Notes: generated by a model not told the origin, from the sequence alone. A stretch of 37,116 nucleotides of DNA from Opitutales bacterium (GCA_018607135.1 JABBCA010000024.1:1-37116); one strand, 5' to 3'. Shown: positions 16,691 to 25,212, numbered from the stretch's first letter. Made by a program: numbers and translations.

Positions 16691-17389
16691 GTGAATGCGT
16701 TTGCTGAGATGAATTTAGCTGCATCAGTAAGTGAGAATCAGAGCATTTCTTTATTAATGTTGGATTCGCATCGACTCTTTACGGCAGGCCTCGAATCGTT
16801 GATTAGAGGTGTTGATGATATTAGTGTAGTTGGCTGCATTCAGTCGCCTCGTGAATTGAGTGCGAGTATCGGCTTATTTCAAGTAGATGTGATTGTCATG
16901 GGTTTAGATTTTGAGAATTTTGATCCATTTCGCTCAATCCCTGACTGGCGCAAAGAACATCCAGGCGGGCGCCTTCTAGTCCTTTCGGGGCACGACGAGG
17001 AAATATATGCTGAACGGCTCATTCGTGCGGGAGCATCAGGGTATATTTCAAAATCCAGTGAATTTGAGGATTTATTGGATGCGATACGGCGTGTTGCCAA
17101 AGGTGAGCTTGCTGTGAGCCCTACGATCGCACGACATTTATTGAATAATTATACCGGTAATGCCTCAAGTCGGGACAAAAACAAAGATCTCTCTGCGTTG
17201 ACAGACCGTGAGCTGCAGGTGCTGACCTTGATTGCTAAAGGTTGTTCTACGGTAACGATTGCGAATCAAATGAGTATCGGAAAGAAAACGGTCGATACCT
17301 ATAAAGAGCGGATTAAGTCGAAGCTCTCGATCCAAACGAGTATGCAGCTCACACAGTATGCTGGACGCGTGATCGGCATTTCTTTATGA
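16691..17389 (+). CDS. LuxR/NarL-type regulator with degenerate receiver domain
   Basis: A 232-residue protein. Residues about 19-140 form a response-regulator receiver fold; 165-225 form a LuxR-type helix-turn-helix (LTDRELQVLTLIAKG, then IGKKTVDTYKERIKSKL). Key receiver residues are changed: the acidic pair is D25-S26 rather than DD, and the phosphorylated Asp position is glycine (VIVMG71LDF). S99 and K121 remain. It is therefore probably not controlled by ordinary Asp phosphorylation. A GTG at 16691 is the start used; an ATG six codons on (16709) is an alternative. Two plus-strand genes follow, ending with a PEP-CTERM protein, which may be its targets. Confidence 0.82.
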   Translation: MNAFAEMNLAASVSENQSISLLMLDSHRLFTAGLESLIRGVDDISVVGCIQSPRELSASIGLFQVDVIVMGLDFENFDPFRSIPDWRKEHPGGRLLVLSGHDEEIYAERLIRAGASGYISKSSEFEDLLDAIRRVAKGELAVSPTIARHLLNNYTGNASSRDKNKDLSALTDRELQVLTLIAKGCSTVTIANQMSIGKKTVDTYKERIKSKLSIQTSMQLTQYAGRVIGISL

Positions 17390-17420
17390 CTTTCTGGCTT
17401 TAGGATAGTCGTATCGATTC

Positions 17421-18473
17421 ATGGGAAATAACAACACTCGGCATAAATCTAGTCGGTCGAAGCGCTCCAGTCACGAGGGAAGCGTGAACTGGCTTAGTAA
17501 GCGCGTGCATTTGCCGATATTTGGTAAAGTAAAACGCCGGTCACTCTGCCAATTTGCCATTACATCTTTTGTTATACTTGGGGTGGTGGCTATTTGTCGC
17601 TGGGTTTACCTGCGTGAAATGGCCGCTTCTGCCGTTCCAGCGAGGATGCTGCAGAATGAGTCTGAGAGTTCTGAGTCTGAAAAGATGGCTGAAGCAATCA
17701 CGACACCATTAGATGTAGCGGAGCCAGATGAAATTACTTTAGAGGCTAAACTGCTTGAAGTGCGTGCTGAATTGATGGTGGGAGAGTCTTCGGACGGTCC
17801 GTTGAGCGTCGCGATGCGCGATGTGGTGTTAGAATTTTATCAACAGGCCACCGGAATGACGGGAGTCCAGAGCTTACTATTGCATGGCACATACGAGGAG
17901 GATGGGCGGATTTTTGAATTTAAGCTCGCAACAAAGAGTCCTGGGCTAGTTCGCAAAACATTGCGAGATAAGGGTATAGAGATCGTAACTGTTTGGGATA
18001 CTTCCACCTCAAAGATTAAGGTGAATAAGGGTGGATCTAGCGAAGTGATCCAGCAGTTGGATTCAGGGATTTATCAAGCAGCGCTTAAGTTGGAGGGGGC
18101 GTTTCTTTCATTGCCTACGGAGGGGAATACGCCTTCTACTGTATGGTTAGATTCAGAAACCGTTACGATATCGGACCGGCTTTGTTACCAGATTGGGCAT
18201 CGTTTGAGGGATGGCACGGTGGTTCGTCATTACGTTGATTTTGAAGAAGGACTAGAACGCAGTCGCATGCTGGATTTATCTATAGGAGAGCAGTCTTTTC
18301 AACTGTCATTGGAGTTTACAAATTACAAAAAGGTAGACGGACGCATATTTGCCTTTGCCTATGCGCTGAAGCTTGACGAAACGGTGAGGGGGCTGGCCGT
18401 GCTGGATCGCCAGCAAGTGAATATAGGCCTAATGCCGTGGAATTTTTCATTAGGCGACCCAGAAAGTAGGTAA
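17421..18473 (+). CDS. Membrane-anchored protein, possible LolA-like fold
   Basis: A 350-residue protein. A basic N-terminus (about 1-48, many K/R) precedes one transmembrane segment (FAITSFVILGVVAICRWVYL, about 50-70), so most of the chain should be outside the cytoplasm. After an acidic linker, the region from about 130 has phrases (VLEFYQQATGMTGVQSLLLHGTY, then LATKSPGLVRKTL) that recall the beta-sheet LolA/LolB-like fold of lipoprotein-binding proteins, but the likeness is weak. It begins 31 bases after the LuxR-type gene and may be co-transcribed with it. No family was securely recognised. Confidence 0.6.
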   Translation: MGNNNTRHKSSRSKRSSHEGSVNWLSKRVHLPIFGKVKRRSLCQFAITSFVILGVVAICRWVYLREMAASAVPARMLQNESESSESEKMAEAITTPLDVAEPDEITLEAKLLEVRAELMVGESSDGPLSVAMRDVVLEFYQQATGMTGVQSLLLHGTYEEDGRIFEFKLATKSPGLVRKTLRDKGIEIVTVWDTSTSKIKVNKGGSSEVIQQLDSGIYQAALKLEGAFLSLPTEGNTPSTVWLDSETVTISDRLCYQIGHRLRDGTVVRHYVDFEEGLERSRMLDLSIGEQSFQLSLEFTNYKKVDGRIFAFAYALKLDETVRGLAVLDRQQVNIGLMPWNFSLGDPESR

Positions 18474-18495
18474 ATTACTTACAATTTAGGCCAAA

Positions 18496-18516
18496 ATGAA
18501 GTAATAGTTACTTCAT
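18496..18516. promoter_or_regulatory. Palindrome upstream of the PEP-CTERM gene
   Basis: Perfect 9-bp arms ATGAAGTAA and TTACTTCAT around a TAG spacer, about 100 bases before the PEP-CTERM gene start. It could be a regulator-binding site or a weak attenuator; there is no T-run. Confidence 0.35.
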
Positions 18517-18615
18517 GGAATATAGGAAGCTTTGCTGAATATTAGGTCTGGCTAAAACTTGTAAAATCTTGTTTTTTGAGAGGCTATAAAATTTCCCATT
18601 CTCAAATAGTTTTCT

Positions 18616-21582
18616 ATGAAGCCTGTTACTTATTTATCCCGTCTCAGCATCGCGACTGCCTTTGTCTTTAGTATTCCGTCATCTGTAATGGGTGCAATTC
18701 CAACTGATGTGACTCTGACTGCTCCGTCTGATATTCGTGTTGTTTTAGGTGAGACAGTGACCAGCGATTTTGGTGCCACCAATGAACAGGCATCAGAGAC
18801 AACATTTGATATCAGTTATACACCTTTGGTGACGAACGCGTATCAGGTGACACCGGGTTCTGCGAGTGGGTCTTTGGTGTATTTATCTCAACCCGATGGT
18901 TTGGGTATGGGTGGATTCACCACTGTAGATGCGCCGGGCACTCCGTGGATCGGAGCATCATTAGATGCAAGTAATACTGGGACTATACGCACCACGACTG
19001 ATCTAAGTGCTAGTAAAGCTGGTGATGTAGTGAATGTAGAATTGACTGCTTCCAATGTGAATGGGAGTTCGACCGTTTCCACGAATCTTAATGTGGTGAC
19101 CGATCGTTTATTGACTGGCACCACGACGATCAATGCAGGGCGCCATATGGTTGGGAGAGATCTTGGCACACTTCAGTTGAGCGGTGGTAGCTTGACTGAT
19201 GCAGAAGCGACTCGTATCGATGTGAATGCTGGAGGCTCTGCGCAATTCGCAGATGGCTTAGTCTTATCTTCTGCAACCGGCATAACTTTTGATGGTGCGG
19301 GTCAGACACATGATCTCACTGTCTCTTTCGCTTCGAATGGCCCCACGGGTGCATATACGATTAACACGACTTTACCAGGGGCGGGCGAGAGCACTTATAC
19401 GGATGTTGCTGGAGATACGCAGCAAGATTTCGGTGGAACTTGGGATGCCAGAGCTGAATACGGAGATGTCTTAGGTCGGACTCATGAATTTACTCAGGCG
19501 TCGTATGTCTACAATTCTACCGACAACATTAATGTGAACCAAAATACATTGGTTGAAACGGATCAGCCAACATTCAGCGCGACACGAACATTGTCGACTT
19601 CGGGAGTGAATGCTACTTACGAATTGGAACGTGGTGCTGGCCCGATTAGCAATGAGCGTATTAATCCACTTATCAGCGGAGAAAATATTCAAGGCAGCAG
19701 TCTTGATCTTTCAGGGGTCACTGTGAACGTTACTGGAACAGCAGTATCTAACCGCCAAGTATTTATTGGCTCTCAATATAGTTCCTCGGATGATACGATT
19801 GATTTAGGACGTCGTATGGTTGGCGCTGCTAGCGAAGTGATTTCAACGACTGATACAGTTACGCTGCAGACTGAAGGGGAGCATGACAATCGGACTGACC
19901 TCACGCTCAATGAATTTGATTTAGATGACGGTAGTGGCGTAACTGCTGATCTTGCAACTGGCGTTCTATTTAATGGAGATGGAGTTACAGCATCCGTGGA
20001 TTTGACAGGTAATTTTACTCTAACGACTGCTACACAGGGACGAGTTACGCAAACGATTGATATCGGTTCGAGTTTTCAAGGAGAAGGCCTTGCGGGTGAA
20101 AATGCGCAGAGCTCACTATCTGTAGGGTATCATTGGAATAATGTATTAGATAATGAACTCTATGCGTCTGATTTGTTGATTATTGAAAACGCTGGGCAGT
20201 CTGGTTCACGCACGTATTACACGGATGCAGGAGGGGCATTTTCTACAGAGACTCATACTGCGATTGGCGCGAGCGGTAATAGTGTCAATCTTACAGCTAG
20301 CTATGGTGCAGGTGAGACTAATTTAGGTAACCACACAGTGACCGCAGTCGCCGAAGGGTTGGCTGGTGAAACTGTAGATGGCCCAGAGTTATTTAATGCA
20401 AAACTCGTTTCTGTGACGCATGCATCACATACGGCAAGCCACAATGCCTCTGGTGATTTGCTGACTGATGGTGATGTGATTACTGTTACCGATACTGGTA
20501 GCGGTATCTATCAAAACGACACAAGAATTTCACAGGTTGGAATTGCTGGAACTGAGAATTTGGATTACCAGTTAGCTTATGGCGGGGGAGATGATGTGAT
20601 TGATCATGGAGAGTCTCGGACGTTTATTGTAGATTACATCGGTGATAGCAGTGCTGTTGTGAGTGGTGAATTGGGGCGTGTTTCCAAAGCTGTCATGACC
20701 TTGTCATTGAGTGAGTCAGTGAACATCAATGACATCACTTCAGGCTTCAGTGGAGACATTGATACTAACTTAAATTATAATACGAGTTCTGAGACATACA
20801 GTTTGGAAACACGTTTTGATGCACCGGCTGCGACTACAGGCACCAGCACGGTTCAAGCGGGTTCTGACTTTGGTGTGGCTGGATTAACTTTGGGCAACAC
20901 ATCTGCAAACACTTCAGACCGTTTTACGACTGAGTCGGCGGTGGAACTTCTAGACTCTGGAACACTTGGCGGAGGCGATGTCACTATCAGCTTTGTCAAC
21001 CTTGCCGATGAGACACTAGAGGCAGGGACGGTTGAGGCACTCGAGGATAATTCGAGCAATGCGGCCTCAGCTGCAGGTGTCTTGGGTGGCGGTGTAAACA
21101 ACATGGAATTTCTCAGCGAAATCGTTCAGTTGAGTGGCCTTGATGGCACGCTGCACGTGTTAGAAATCACCTATGATGATAGCAATATCACTGAAGGCGA
21201 AGTTGGTTCACAAGTCATATGGAAGACGCAAACGACTGGAGATCCAGCACAAATCGCTTGGGTAAATGCAGTGTTAGGTAACTCAGACATCACCAACTTG
21301 GAGCTTCTGGCTGGCACCTTAACGGTAGGTGGTGCAGATACTACTATTGAGGAGTATTTGTCTCTAATGCGTTATTCTGGTAGCTACGCGGATTATCTAG
21401 CAGATGGTTCATTATTAAATCCAGAGCTAGGTGCTTGGGGTGTGGATACGGCTAACAACAAAGCTTGGGCCGTCATCGATCACAATTCTGATTTTGGTGT
21501 AGCGGTTCCAGAGCCAACCACATATGCGCTGATTGCTGGATTATTTACTTTAGCTTACGTGATGAATCGCCGACGTAAGTAG
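18616..21582 (+). CDS. Large PEP-CTERM sorting-domain surface protein
   Basis: A 988-residue exported protein. Residues 1-28 are a signal peptide (ATAFVFSIPSSVMGA). The chain is rich in Thr, Ser, Asp and Gly with few charged or aromatic residues, typical of a beta-rich surface protein. Two related blocks are visible, about 170-330 (INAGRHMVGRD) and 395-550 (IDLGRRMVGAA). The last 27 residues are a PEP-CTERM signal: VPEPTTYALIAG, a hydrophobic helix, and NRRRK. Such signals are processed by an exosortase linked to exopolysaccharide production; no exosortase gene is in this window. It is followed by a strong terminator. Confidence 0.85.
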   Translation: MKPVTYLSRLSIATAFVFSIPSSVMGAIPTDVTLTAPSDIRVVLGETVTSDFGATNEQASETTFDISYTPLVTNAYQVTPGSASGSLVYLSQPDGLGMGGFTTVDAPGTPWIGASLDASNTGTIRTTTDLSASKAGDVVNVELTASNVNGSSTVSTNLNVVTDRLLTGTTTINAGRHMVGRDLGTLQLSGGSLTDAEATRIDVNAGGSAQFADGLVLSSATGITFDGAGQTHDLTVSFASNGPTGAYTINTTLPGAGESTYTDVAGDTQQDFGGTWDARAEYGDVLGRTHEFTQASYVYNSTDNINVNQNTLVETDQPTFSATRTLSTSGVNATYELERGAGPISNERINPLISGENIQGSSLDLSGVTVNVTGTAVSNRQVFIGSQYSSSDDTIDLGRRMVGAASEVISTTDTVTLQTEGEHDNRTDLTLNEFDLDDGSGVTADLATGVLFNGDGVTASVDLTGNFTLTTATQGRVTQTIDIGSSFQGEGLAGENAQSSLSVGYHWNNVLDNELYASDLLIIENAGQSGSRTYYTDAGGAFSTETHTAIGASGNSVNLTASYGAGETNLGNHTVTAVAEGLAGETVDGPELFNAKLVSVTHASHTASHNASGDLLTDGDVITVTDTGSGIYQNDTRISQVGIAGTENLDYQLAYGGGDDVIDHGESRTFIVDYIGDSSAVVSGELGRVSKAVMTLSLSESVNINDITSGFSGDIDTNLNYNTSSETYSLETRFDAPAATTGTSTVQAGSDFGVAGLTLGNTSANTSDRFTTESAVELLDSGTLGGGDVTISFVNLADETLEAGTVEALEDNSSNAASAAGVLGGGVNNMEFLSEIVQLSGLDGTLHVLEITYDDSNITEGEVGSQVIWKTQTTGDPAQIAWVNAVLGNSDITNLELLAGTLTVGGADTTIEEYLSLMRYSGSYADYLADGSLLNPELGAWGVDTANNKAWAVIDHNSDFGVAVPEPTTYALIAGLFTLAYVMNRRRK

Positions 21583-21605
21583 TCGCTAAATGTGAATTTT
21601 TATTG

Positions 21606-21636
21606 GCAGCACCTCTATTCGAGGTGCTGCTTTTTT
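21606..21636 (+). terminator. Rho-independent terminator of the PEP-CTERM gene
   Basis: A 10-bp perfect GC-rich stem (GCAGCACCTC / GAGGTGCTGC) with a five-base loop and six Ts, 24 bases beyond the stop codon. Confidence 0.92.
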
Positions 21637-21793
21637 GGAATGGCATTCCATCTGTTTAGGGAGTCGCTGTATTTAGGTCCTCTGTGGCTGAGCTGAAGAG
21701 AGGTGAGCGGCCGTGTAGAGCACAATTATATGAGTGTTCTCTTTAAGGCTCAACTCTTCTGAGCCCACCGCCCTTAACAGTTCAGTTGGCTCG

Positions 21794-21801
21794 GGCGGGT
21801 A
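21794..21801. repeat. Target site duplication, left copy
   Basis: GGCGGGTA, identical to 23770-23777 on the other side of the IS66 element. Confidence 0.9.
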
Positions 21802-21822
21802 GTAATCGGTAATTCTTCCCCC

Positions 21823-23271
21823 TCACGGATTTGAGCAAGACTTGCTCAAATTTTTCGGTTGTAGCTCACGTATGCGCTCTGGATCATTTTTCATATGAGG
21901 GAGTTGTTCGAGGACATCATGAAGGTATGCCTGCGGGTCTACGCCATGTGTTTTGCAGTTCTCAATGATGGTGTAGATGATAGCGGTGCGTTTTCCTGCC
22001 AGTGGGTGTCCGACGAAGAGCCAGTTTTTCATTCCTAACTTGCTAGGACGCACGGCGCGTTCAGCGGCGTTGTTGTCAATGTTCGCATCTGGATAGTAAA
22101 GGTAGCGGCACAAGTTCACCCATATGTTAAGTGTGTATTGCACGGCCTGATAGCTCTTTGAACTGGAGTTGAGCGTCAGGATATCAGTATCGAGTTGCTC
22201 TTTGATCGCGTCTAGGATGGGACGACTCTTTTGTAACCGCGTCGCGACGATATCGCGTTCGGGATGCTCTTTAAGCTCTCGTTCGATTTTGTAGAGTTCT
22301 CCGATCTGTAGGATATACCAGCCGCTATGGCGCTCATCGTAGTCACGCCAGGCCTCATGGAACTTGCGCCTGACGTGTGCCATACAGCCGACTAGCAGGA
22401 AACCTTCCTTCTTGCTGATTGAACTGTAGACTTTGTAAGCATCGGATTGCAGCAGACCGCGATAGCCTTTGAGCATGGGCTCAGCGCACTTCGCCGAGCG
22501 CCCCATGTGCCACTCGTAGATGCTGTCGCCATCTCGGTTCGTATACACCCATAGGTAACCCTTGCGACTTCCTTTGCCAAAGTCGCGATCTAGACAAGTA
22601 ATCGGTGTTTCATCGCCATTGAGATAAAGCGAACTTCGCACATCGCTTTTAATCGATTCGTAAATCATCGACAGCCATTGCTCGGCTACGTGCTCAATCC
22701 ATCCGCCCATGGTTTTGCGGCTAAGGTGCACGCCATAGCGTAATTTGAATGACTGCACCTGGCGGTGCAGTGGCATGTGTTCGAGATACTTCGCTAGAAT
22801 CACATGCACCAACAGCCGAACCGAGGCCAAGCCACCTAACAACACACGTGCGGGGTGCGGCGCAGTTAGTGGCGCCTGACTACGATCTGCCTTGCACACA
22901 TAGCGGGGATACTCCTGCTTGATTTTAATAAACTTAGCTGGCTCCAAATCAATAATCTCAGTCACCTCGGGCTGACCGATCTCGCGAAAATCCTCTGGTG
23001 CCGCTAGCACTTCCTCGGGGATGATGCGCTCGGTGCGTTCTTCGATATCATCAGGTAAACTGTAGCGTGTCACTCGCTCCACTGGCGCCTCTGTTGGTTC
23101 AGTCACCAGATCATCGATCTGGCGGTCCTCCTTCTCGCTGCTCTGAGCATAAAGGCTCACCAATTGCGCTTCGGCCAAGCCTAGCTGGATCTCTAACTGA
23201 GCGTAGTCGACCTTTTCGCTCTTGCCCGTGCCGAACAGCTTCTGGCGCAGCGCACCGATGAGTTTGCCCAA
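21823..23271 (-). CDS. tnpC: IS66-family transposase TnpC
   Basis: A DDE transposase of 482 residues from a TTG at 23271. The N-terminal region has LGKLIGALRQKLFGTGKSEK, the end of the IS66 leucine-zipper segment. A cysteine-bearing linker with VCKADRSQAPLTAPHP follows. Catalytic acids are visible: D220 in LNGDETP, D277 in LQSDAYK, and E404 in NAAERAVRPSK, and the IS66 C-terminal segment (KTHGVDPQAYLHDVL) is present. The same frame is open upstream to 23361 and adds a coiled-coil-like stretch (AEREQLLRRQAEDRREILR) that surely belongs to the protein, but holds no ATG or GTG, so the real start is uncertain and may be a rare codon such as ATT at 23361. Confidence 0.9.
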   Translation of the reverse strand: MGKLIGALRQKLFGTGKSEKVDYAQLEIQLGLAEAQLVSLYAQSSEKEDRQIDDLVTEPTEAPVERVTRYSLPDDIEERTERIIPEEVLAAPEDFREIGQPEVTEIIDLEPAKFIKIKQEYPRYVCKADRSQAPLTAPHPARVLLGGLASVRLLVHVILAKYLEHMPLHRQVQSFKLRYGVHLSRKTMGGWIEHVAEQWLSMIYESIKSDVRSSLYLNGDETPITCLDRDFGKGSRKGYLWVYTNRDGDSIYEWHMGRSAKCAEPMLKGYRGLLQSDAYKVYSSISKKEGFLLVGCMAHVRRKFHEAWRDYDERHSGWYILQIGELYKIERELKEHPERDIVATRLQKSRPILDAIKEQLDTDILTLNSSSKSYQAVQYTLNIWVNLCRYLYYPDANIDNNAAERAVRPSKLGMKNWLFVGHPLAGKRTAIIYTIIENCKTHGVDPQAYLHDVLEQLPHMKNDPERIRELQPKNLSKSCSNP

Positions 23272-23347
23272 ACGAAGGATCTCTCGGCGGTCCTCTGCCT
23301 GCCGGCGAAGTAGCTGCTCTCGCTCTGCAAGAAGCTCTTTGACTGTG

Positions 23348-23378
23348 AAGTTATCGCTAATCTATTTAGCGATAACTT
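23348..23378. repeat. Perfect 13-bp inverted repeat at the tnpC start region
   Basis: Arms AAGTTATCGCTAA and TTAGCGATAACTT around TCTAT. It lies between tnpB and tnpC and covers the first codons of the open tnpC frame, so the mRNA hairpin could limit transposase translation. Confidence 0.75.
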
Positions 23379-23410
23379 AGGTCGCCAAGAATGAAAGCAC
23401 AAAATGTAGC

Positions 23411-23710
23411 TTAGTCGTAAATTTTAGGCTGTTTGCCTGAACACAAGTCTTCAGCGGCATGTGCATCTAAACACGAACTGCCGCGACTTCGCTCGACCCA
23501 ATGATAATGCCCTTGCTTTAAACGCCGCGTGCCCATCCATACGCCCGAACGATCTAAACGCACGCACTTCAGTAATGTCCGAGAGCGATTGCTAAACAGA
23601 TACCACGTCTGCGGCTCTGGATTATCAATCAAGCCCACCAAACCGGCAGCACCTTTGCGTAAATCGACCACTCCGTGAAAGAGCACTACTTTGGAATCTT
23701 TGAATTGCAT
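23411..23710 (-). CDS. tnpB: IS66-family accessory protein TnpB
   Basis: A 99-residue protein needed together with TnpC for IS66 transposition in characterised members. The hallmark VDLRKGAAGLVGLI near the start, then WYLFSNRSRTLLKCVRLDRSGVWMGTRRLKQG, matches the family pattern of VDMRK, LFVFRNR and LYKRLE. The ATG at 23710 starts MQFKDSK; an upstream in-frame TTG (23728) adds six residues. It is 50 bases upstream of the tnpC open frame and 39 bases inside the IS end. It appears intact. Confidence 0.85.
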   Translation of the reverse strand: MQFKDSKVVLFHGVVDLRKGAAGLVGLIDNPEPQTWYLFSNRSRTLLKCVRLDRSGVWMGTRRLKQGHYHWVERSRGSSCLDAHAAEDLCSGKQPKIYD

Positions 23711-23769
23711 CCATACACAGTAACTCAACTAAGGACTTAGGCATAGGTGGGGGAAAGATTACCGCTTAC

Positions 23770-23777
23770 GGCGGGTA
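23770..23777. repeat. Target site duplication, right copy
   Basis: GGCGGGTA, directly following the right inverted repeat of the IS66 element. Confidence 0.9.
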
Positions 23778-23787
23778 TTCTGAATAC

Positions 23788-23816
23788 AAAAAAGCCCGCG
23801 ATGGCTCGCGGGCTTT
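23788..23816 (-). terminator. Rho-independent terminator of the pdh operon
   Basis: An 11-bp perfect stem (AAAGCCCGCGA / TCGCGGGCTTT) with loop TGGC. On the minus strand it is followed by six T (23788-23793). It lies 55 bases past the pdhC stop. Confidence 0.9.
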
Positions 23817-23823
23817 GAATTGA

Positions 23824-23858
23824 AATTAGCAATTAGCTATCAGCCATTCGCCATCAAA
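23824..23858. repeat. Heptad-phased micro-repeat after pdhC
   Basis: Five 7-base units: AATTAGC twice, then TATCAGC, CATTCGC and CATCAAA. They fill the space between the pdhC stop and the terminator. Confidence 0.6.
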
Positions 23859-23870
23859 TGGCGTAGCCAT

Positions 23871-25169
23871 TTAAACGAGCATGATCGAAGGGGACTCGAT
23901 GATCTCCTTGAGTGCTTGCAAGTATTGAGCGCCGACTGCGCCGTCGATGGTGCGGTGGTCACCAGATAGACCGATCTTCATGACTTCACCAACTACGATC
24001 TCGCCTGCGTCGTTGACGACTGGCTTCTTGATCGTTGCACCGATGCTGAGGATCGCTGCGTTGTTTGGATTGATGATGCCGTAGAAGTCGGAGATGCCGA
24101 ACATTCCAAGGTTGGTCACTGTCAATGTGGAGCCGCTCATCTCGTCTGGAGTGAGCTTCTTGTTGCGTGCTTTCTTAATCAGCACCTTTGCCTCGGCACC
24201 GATTTCACGAAGACCTTTGGTCTCTGCGGCACGGATGACAGGAGTCACGAGGCCGTCATCAATTGCGACGCCGAATGCGAGGTGCACGTTAGGGTGTTGC
24301 TTGATGGTGTCACCTTCCCAAGAGCGATTGATCGCAGGGACGCGGCGCACGGCTTCAGCCGCTGCCTTAAGTGTGAGGTCGTTGACCGAGAACTTTGTGC
24401 CGCCATGTTCTGGTGGGAGGTCTGCAAGCTTGCCGTTGAGCTCCTTGCGAAGCGCTGCAAGTGGCGCGCCGTTGACTTCGATCTGTAGGTAGAAGTGTGG
24501 TGCTTGTGTCTTTGAACCCACGAGTGCCTTGCCAATGCTCTTACGCATGTTGCTGACAGGGATGTCGAGAGCTTCAAGTGTGGCCACTGGAGCGGCAGGT
24601 GCTGGAGCACTTGCGCCCGTTGCAGCAGGAGCGGCTGCGCCTGGCTTGGCGTTGAGCACGTCGTCTTTAACGATGCGACCCCCCGGGCCAGATCCTTGAA
24701 TGCTTGCGAGGTCGATGCCTTTTTCAGCTGCGATTTTCTTGGCTAGTGGAGAAGCTTTAACGCGACCACCAGTTGAAGAAGCTCCAGGTGCTGCTGGAGT
24801 CGGAGCAGGTGTTGCGGCAGGAGCTGGCTCAGGTGCTGCGGGAGCTGGAGCAGGCTCTGGTGCTGCCGGAGTTTCGACTTCAGATGCAGGTGCGGCTGGC
24901 GCACTGCTTTGTGCTTCGGGTGCCTCTTCGCCTTCTTCGCCAATTGCAGCGATGGGGTCTCCGACGGCGACTTCAGCGCCTTCGCCACAGTATTGTTTGA
25001 TGAGAACGCCATCATCAAAGCACTCGACTTCCATCGTTGCCTTGTCGGTCTCAACTTCCGCGATCATGTCGCCGCTGGAAATTGCATCACCTTCGTTTTT
25101 TAACCATCTGACCAGCGTGCCCACTGTCATGGTGTCGCTGAGTTTGGGCATATCAATGAGAGTCGCCAT
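23871..25169 (-). CDS. pdhC: Pyruvate dehydrogenase E2, dihydrolipoamide acetyltransferase
   Basis: A 432-residue core subunit that transfers acetyl groups from the lipoyl arm to CoA. The N-terminal lipoyl domain (1-80) carries the lipoylated lysine K43 in EVETDKATMEV. A long Ala/Pro linker (about 85-135) follows, then the E1/E3-binding domain (VKASPLAKKIAAEKGIDLASI, about 137-175), a second linker, and the catalytic domain with the active-site motif DHRTIDG (H405, D409). Only one lipoyl domain is present. It is the last gene of pdhA-pdhB-pdhC; no E3 gene (lpd) is in this window. Acetoin or branched-chain complexes share this architecture, but the E1 sequences favour pyruvate. Confidence 0.92.
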   Translation of the reverse strand: MATLIDMPKLSDTMTVGTLVRWLKNEGDAISSGDMIAEVETDKATMEVECFDDGVLIKQYCGEGAEVAVGDPIAAIGEEGEEAPEAQSSAPAAPASEVETPAAPEPAPAPAAPEPAPAATPAPTPAAPGASSTGGRVKASPLAKKIAAEKGIDLASIQGSGPGGRIVKDDVLNAKPGAAAPAATGASAPAPAAPVATLEALDIPVSNMRKSIGKALVGSKTQAPHFYLQIEVNGAPLAALRKELNGKLADLPPEHGGTKFSVNDLTLKAAAEAVRRVPAINRSWEGDTIKQHPNVHLAFGVAIDDGLVTPVIRAAETKGLREIGAEAKVLIKKARNKKLTPDEMSGSTLTVTNLGMFGISDFYGIINPNNAAILSIGATIKKPVVNDAGEIVVGEVMKIGLSGDHRTIDGAVGAQYLQALKEIIESPSIMLV

Positions 25170-25179
25170 ATTTATAAGA

Positions 25180-25207
25180 ATTTAGAAGTTAGTAGAAAGA
25201 ATTTAGA
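25180..25207. repeat. Heptad-phased micro-repeat between pdhB and pdhC
   Basis: Four 7-base units in register: ATTTAGA, AGTTAGT, AGAAAGA and ATTTAGA again (21 bases apart). They fill most of the 43-base gap between the two genes. Confidence 0.55.
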
Positions 25208-25212
25208 AGCGC

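Larger units (their letters stand above)
21802..23769 (-). mobile_element. Complete IS66-family insertion sequence (1968 bp)
   Basis: Imperfect terminal inverted repeats 21802-21822 and 23749-23769 agree at 18 of 21 positions, beginning GTAA(T/G)CGGTAAT and ending in a run of C. The 8 bases on each outer side are identical, GGCGGGTA at 21794-21801 and 23770-23777, the 8-bp target duplication expected of IS66. It contains tnpB and tnpC, transcribed on the minus strand; the usual tnpA is absent. The intact ends suggest a fairly recent insertion, ten bases past the pdh operon terminator. Confidence 0.93.

Noticed and set aside
18559-18590. TTGTAA and TATAAA as a promoter for the PEP-CTERM gene
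   Set aside because: The spacing is 20 bases, outside the usual range, and the -35 match is weak.
24700-25185. Plus-strand Ala/Gly-rich open frame of 161 residues opposite pdhC
   Set aside because: It is the antisense shadow of the Ala/Pro linker of the E2 subunit.
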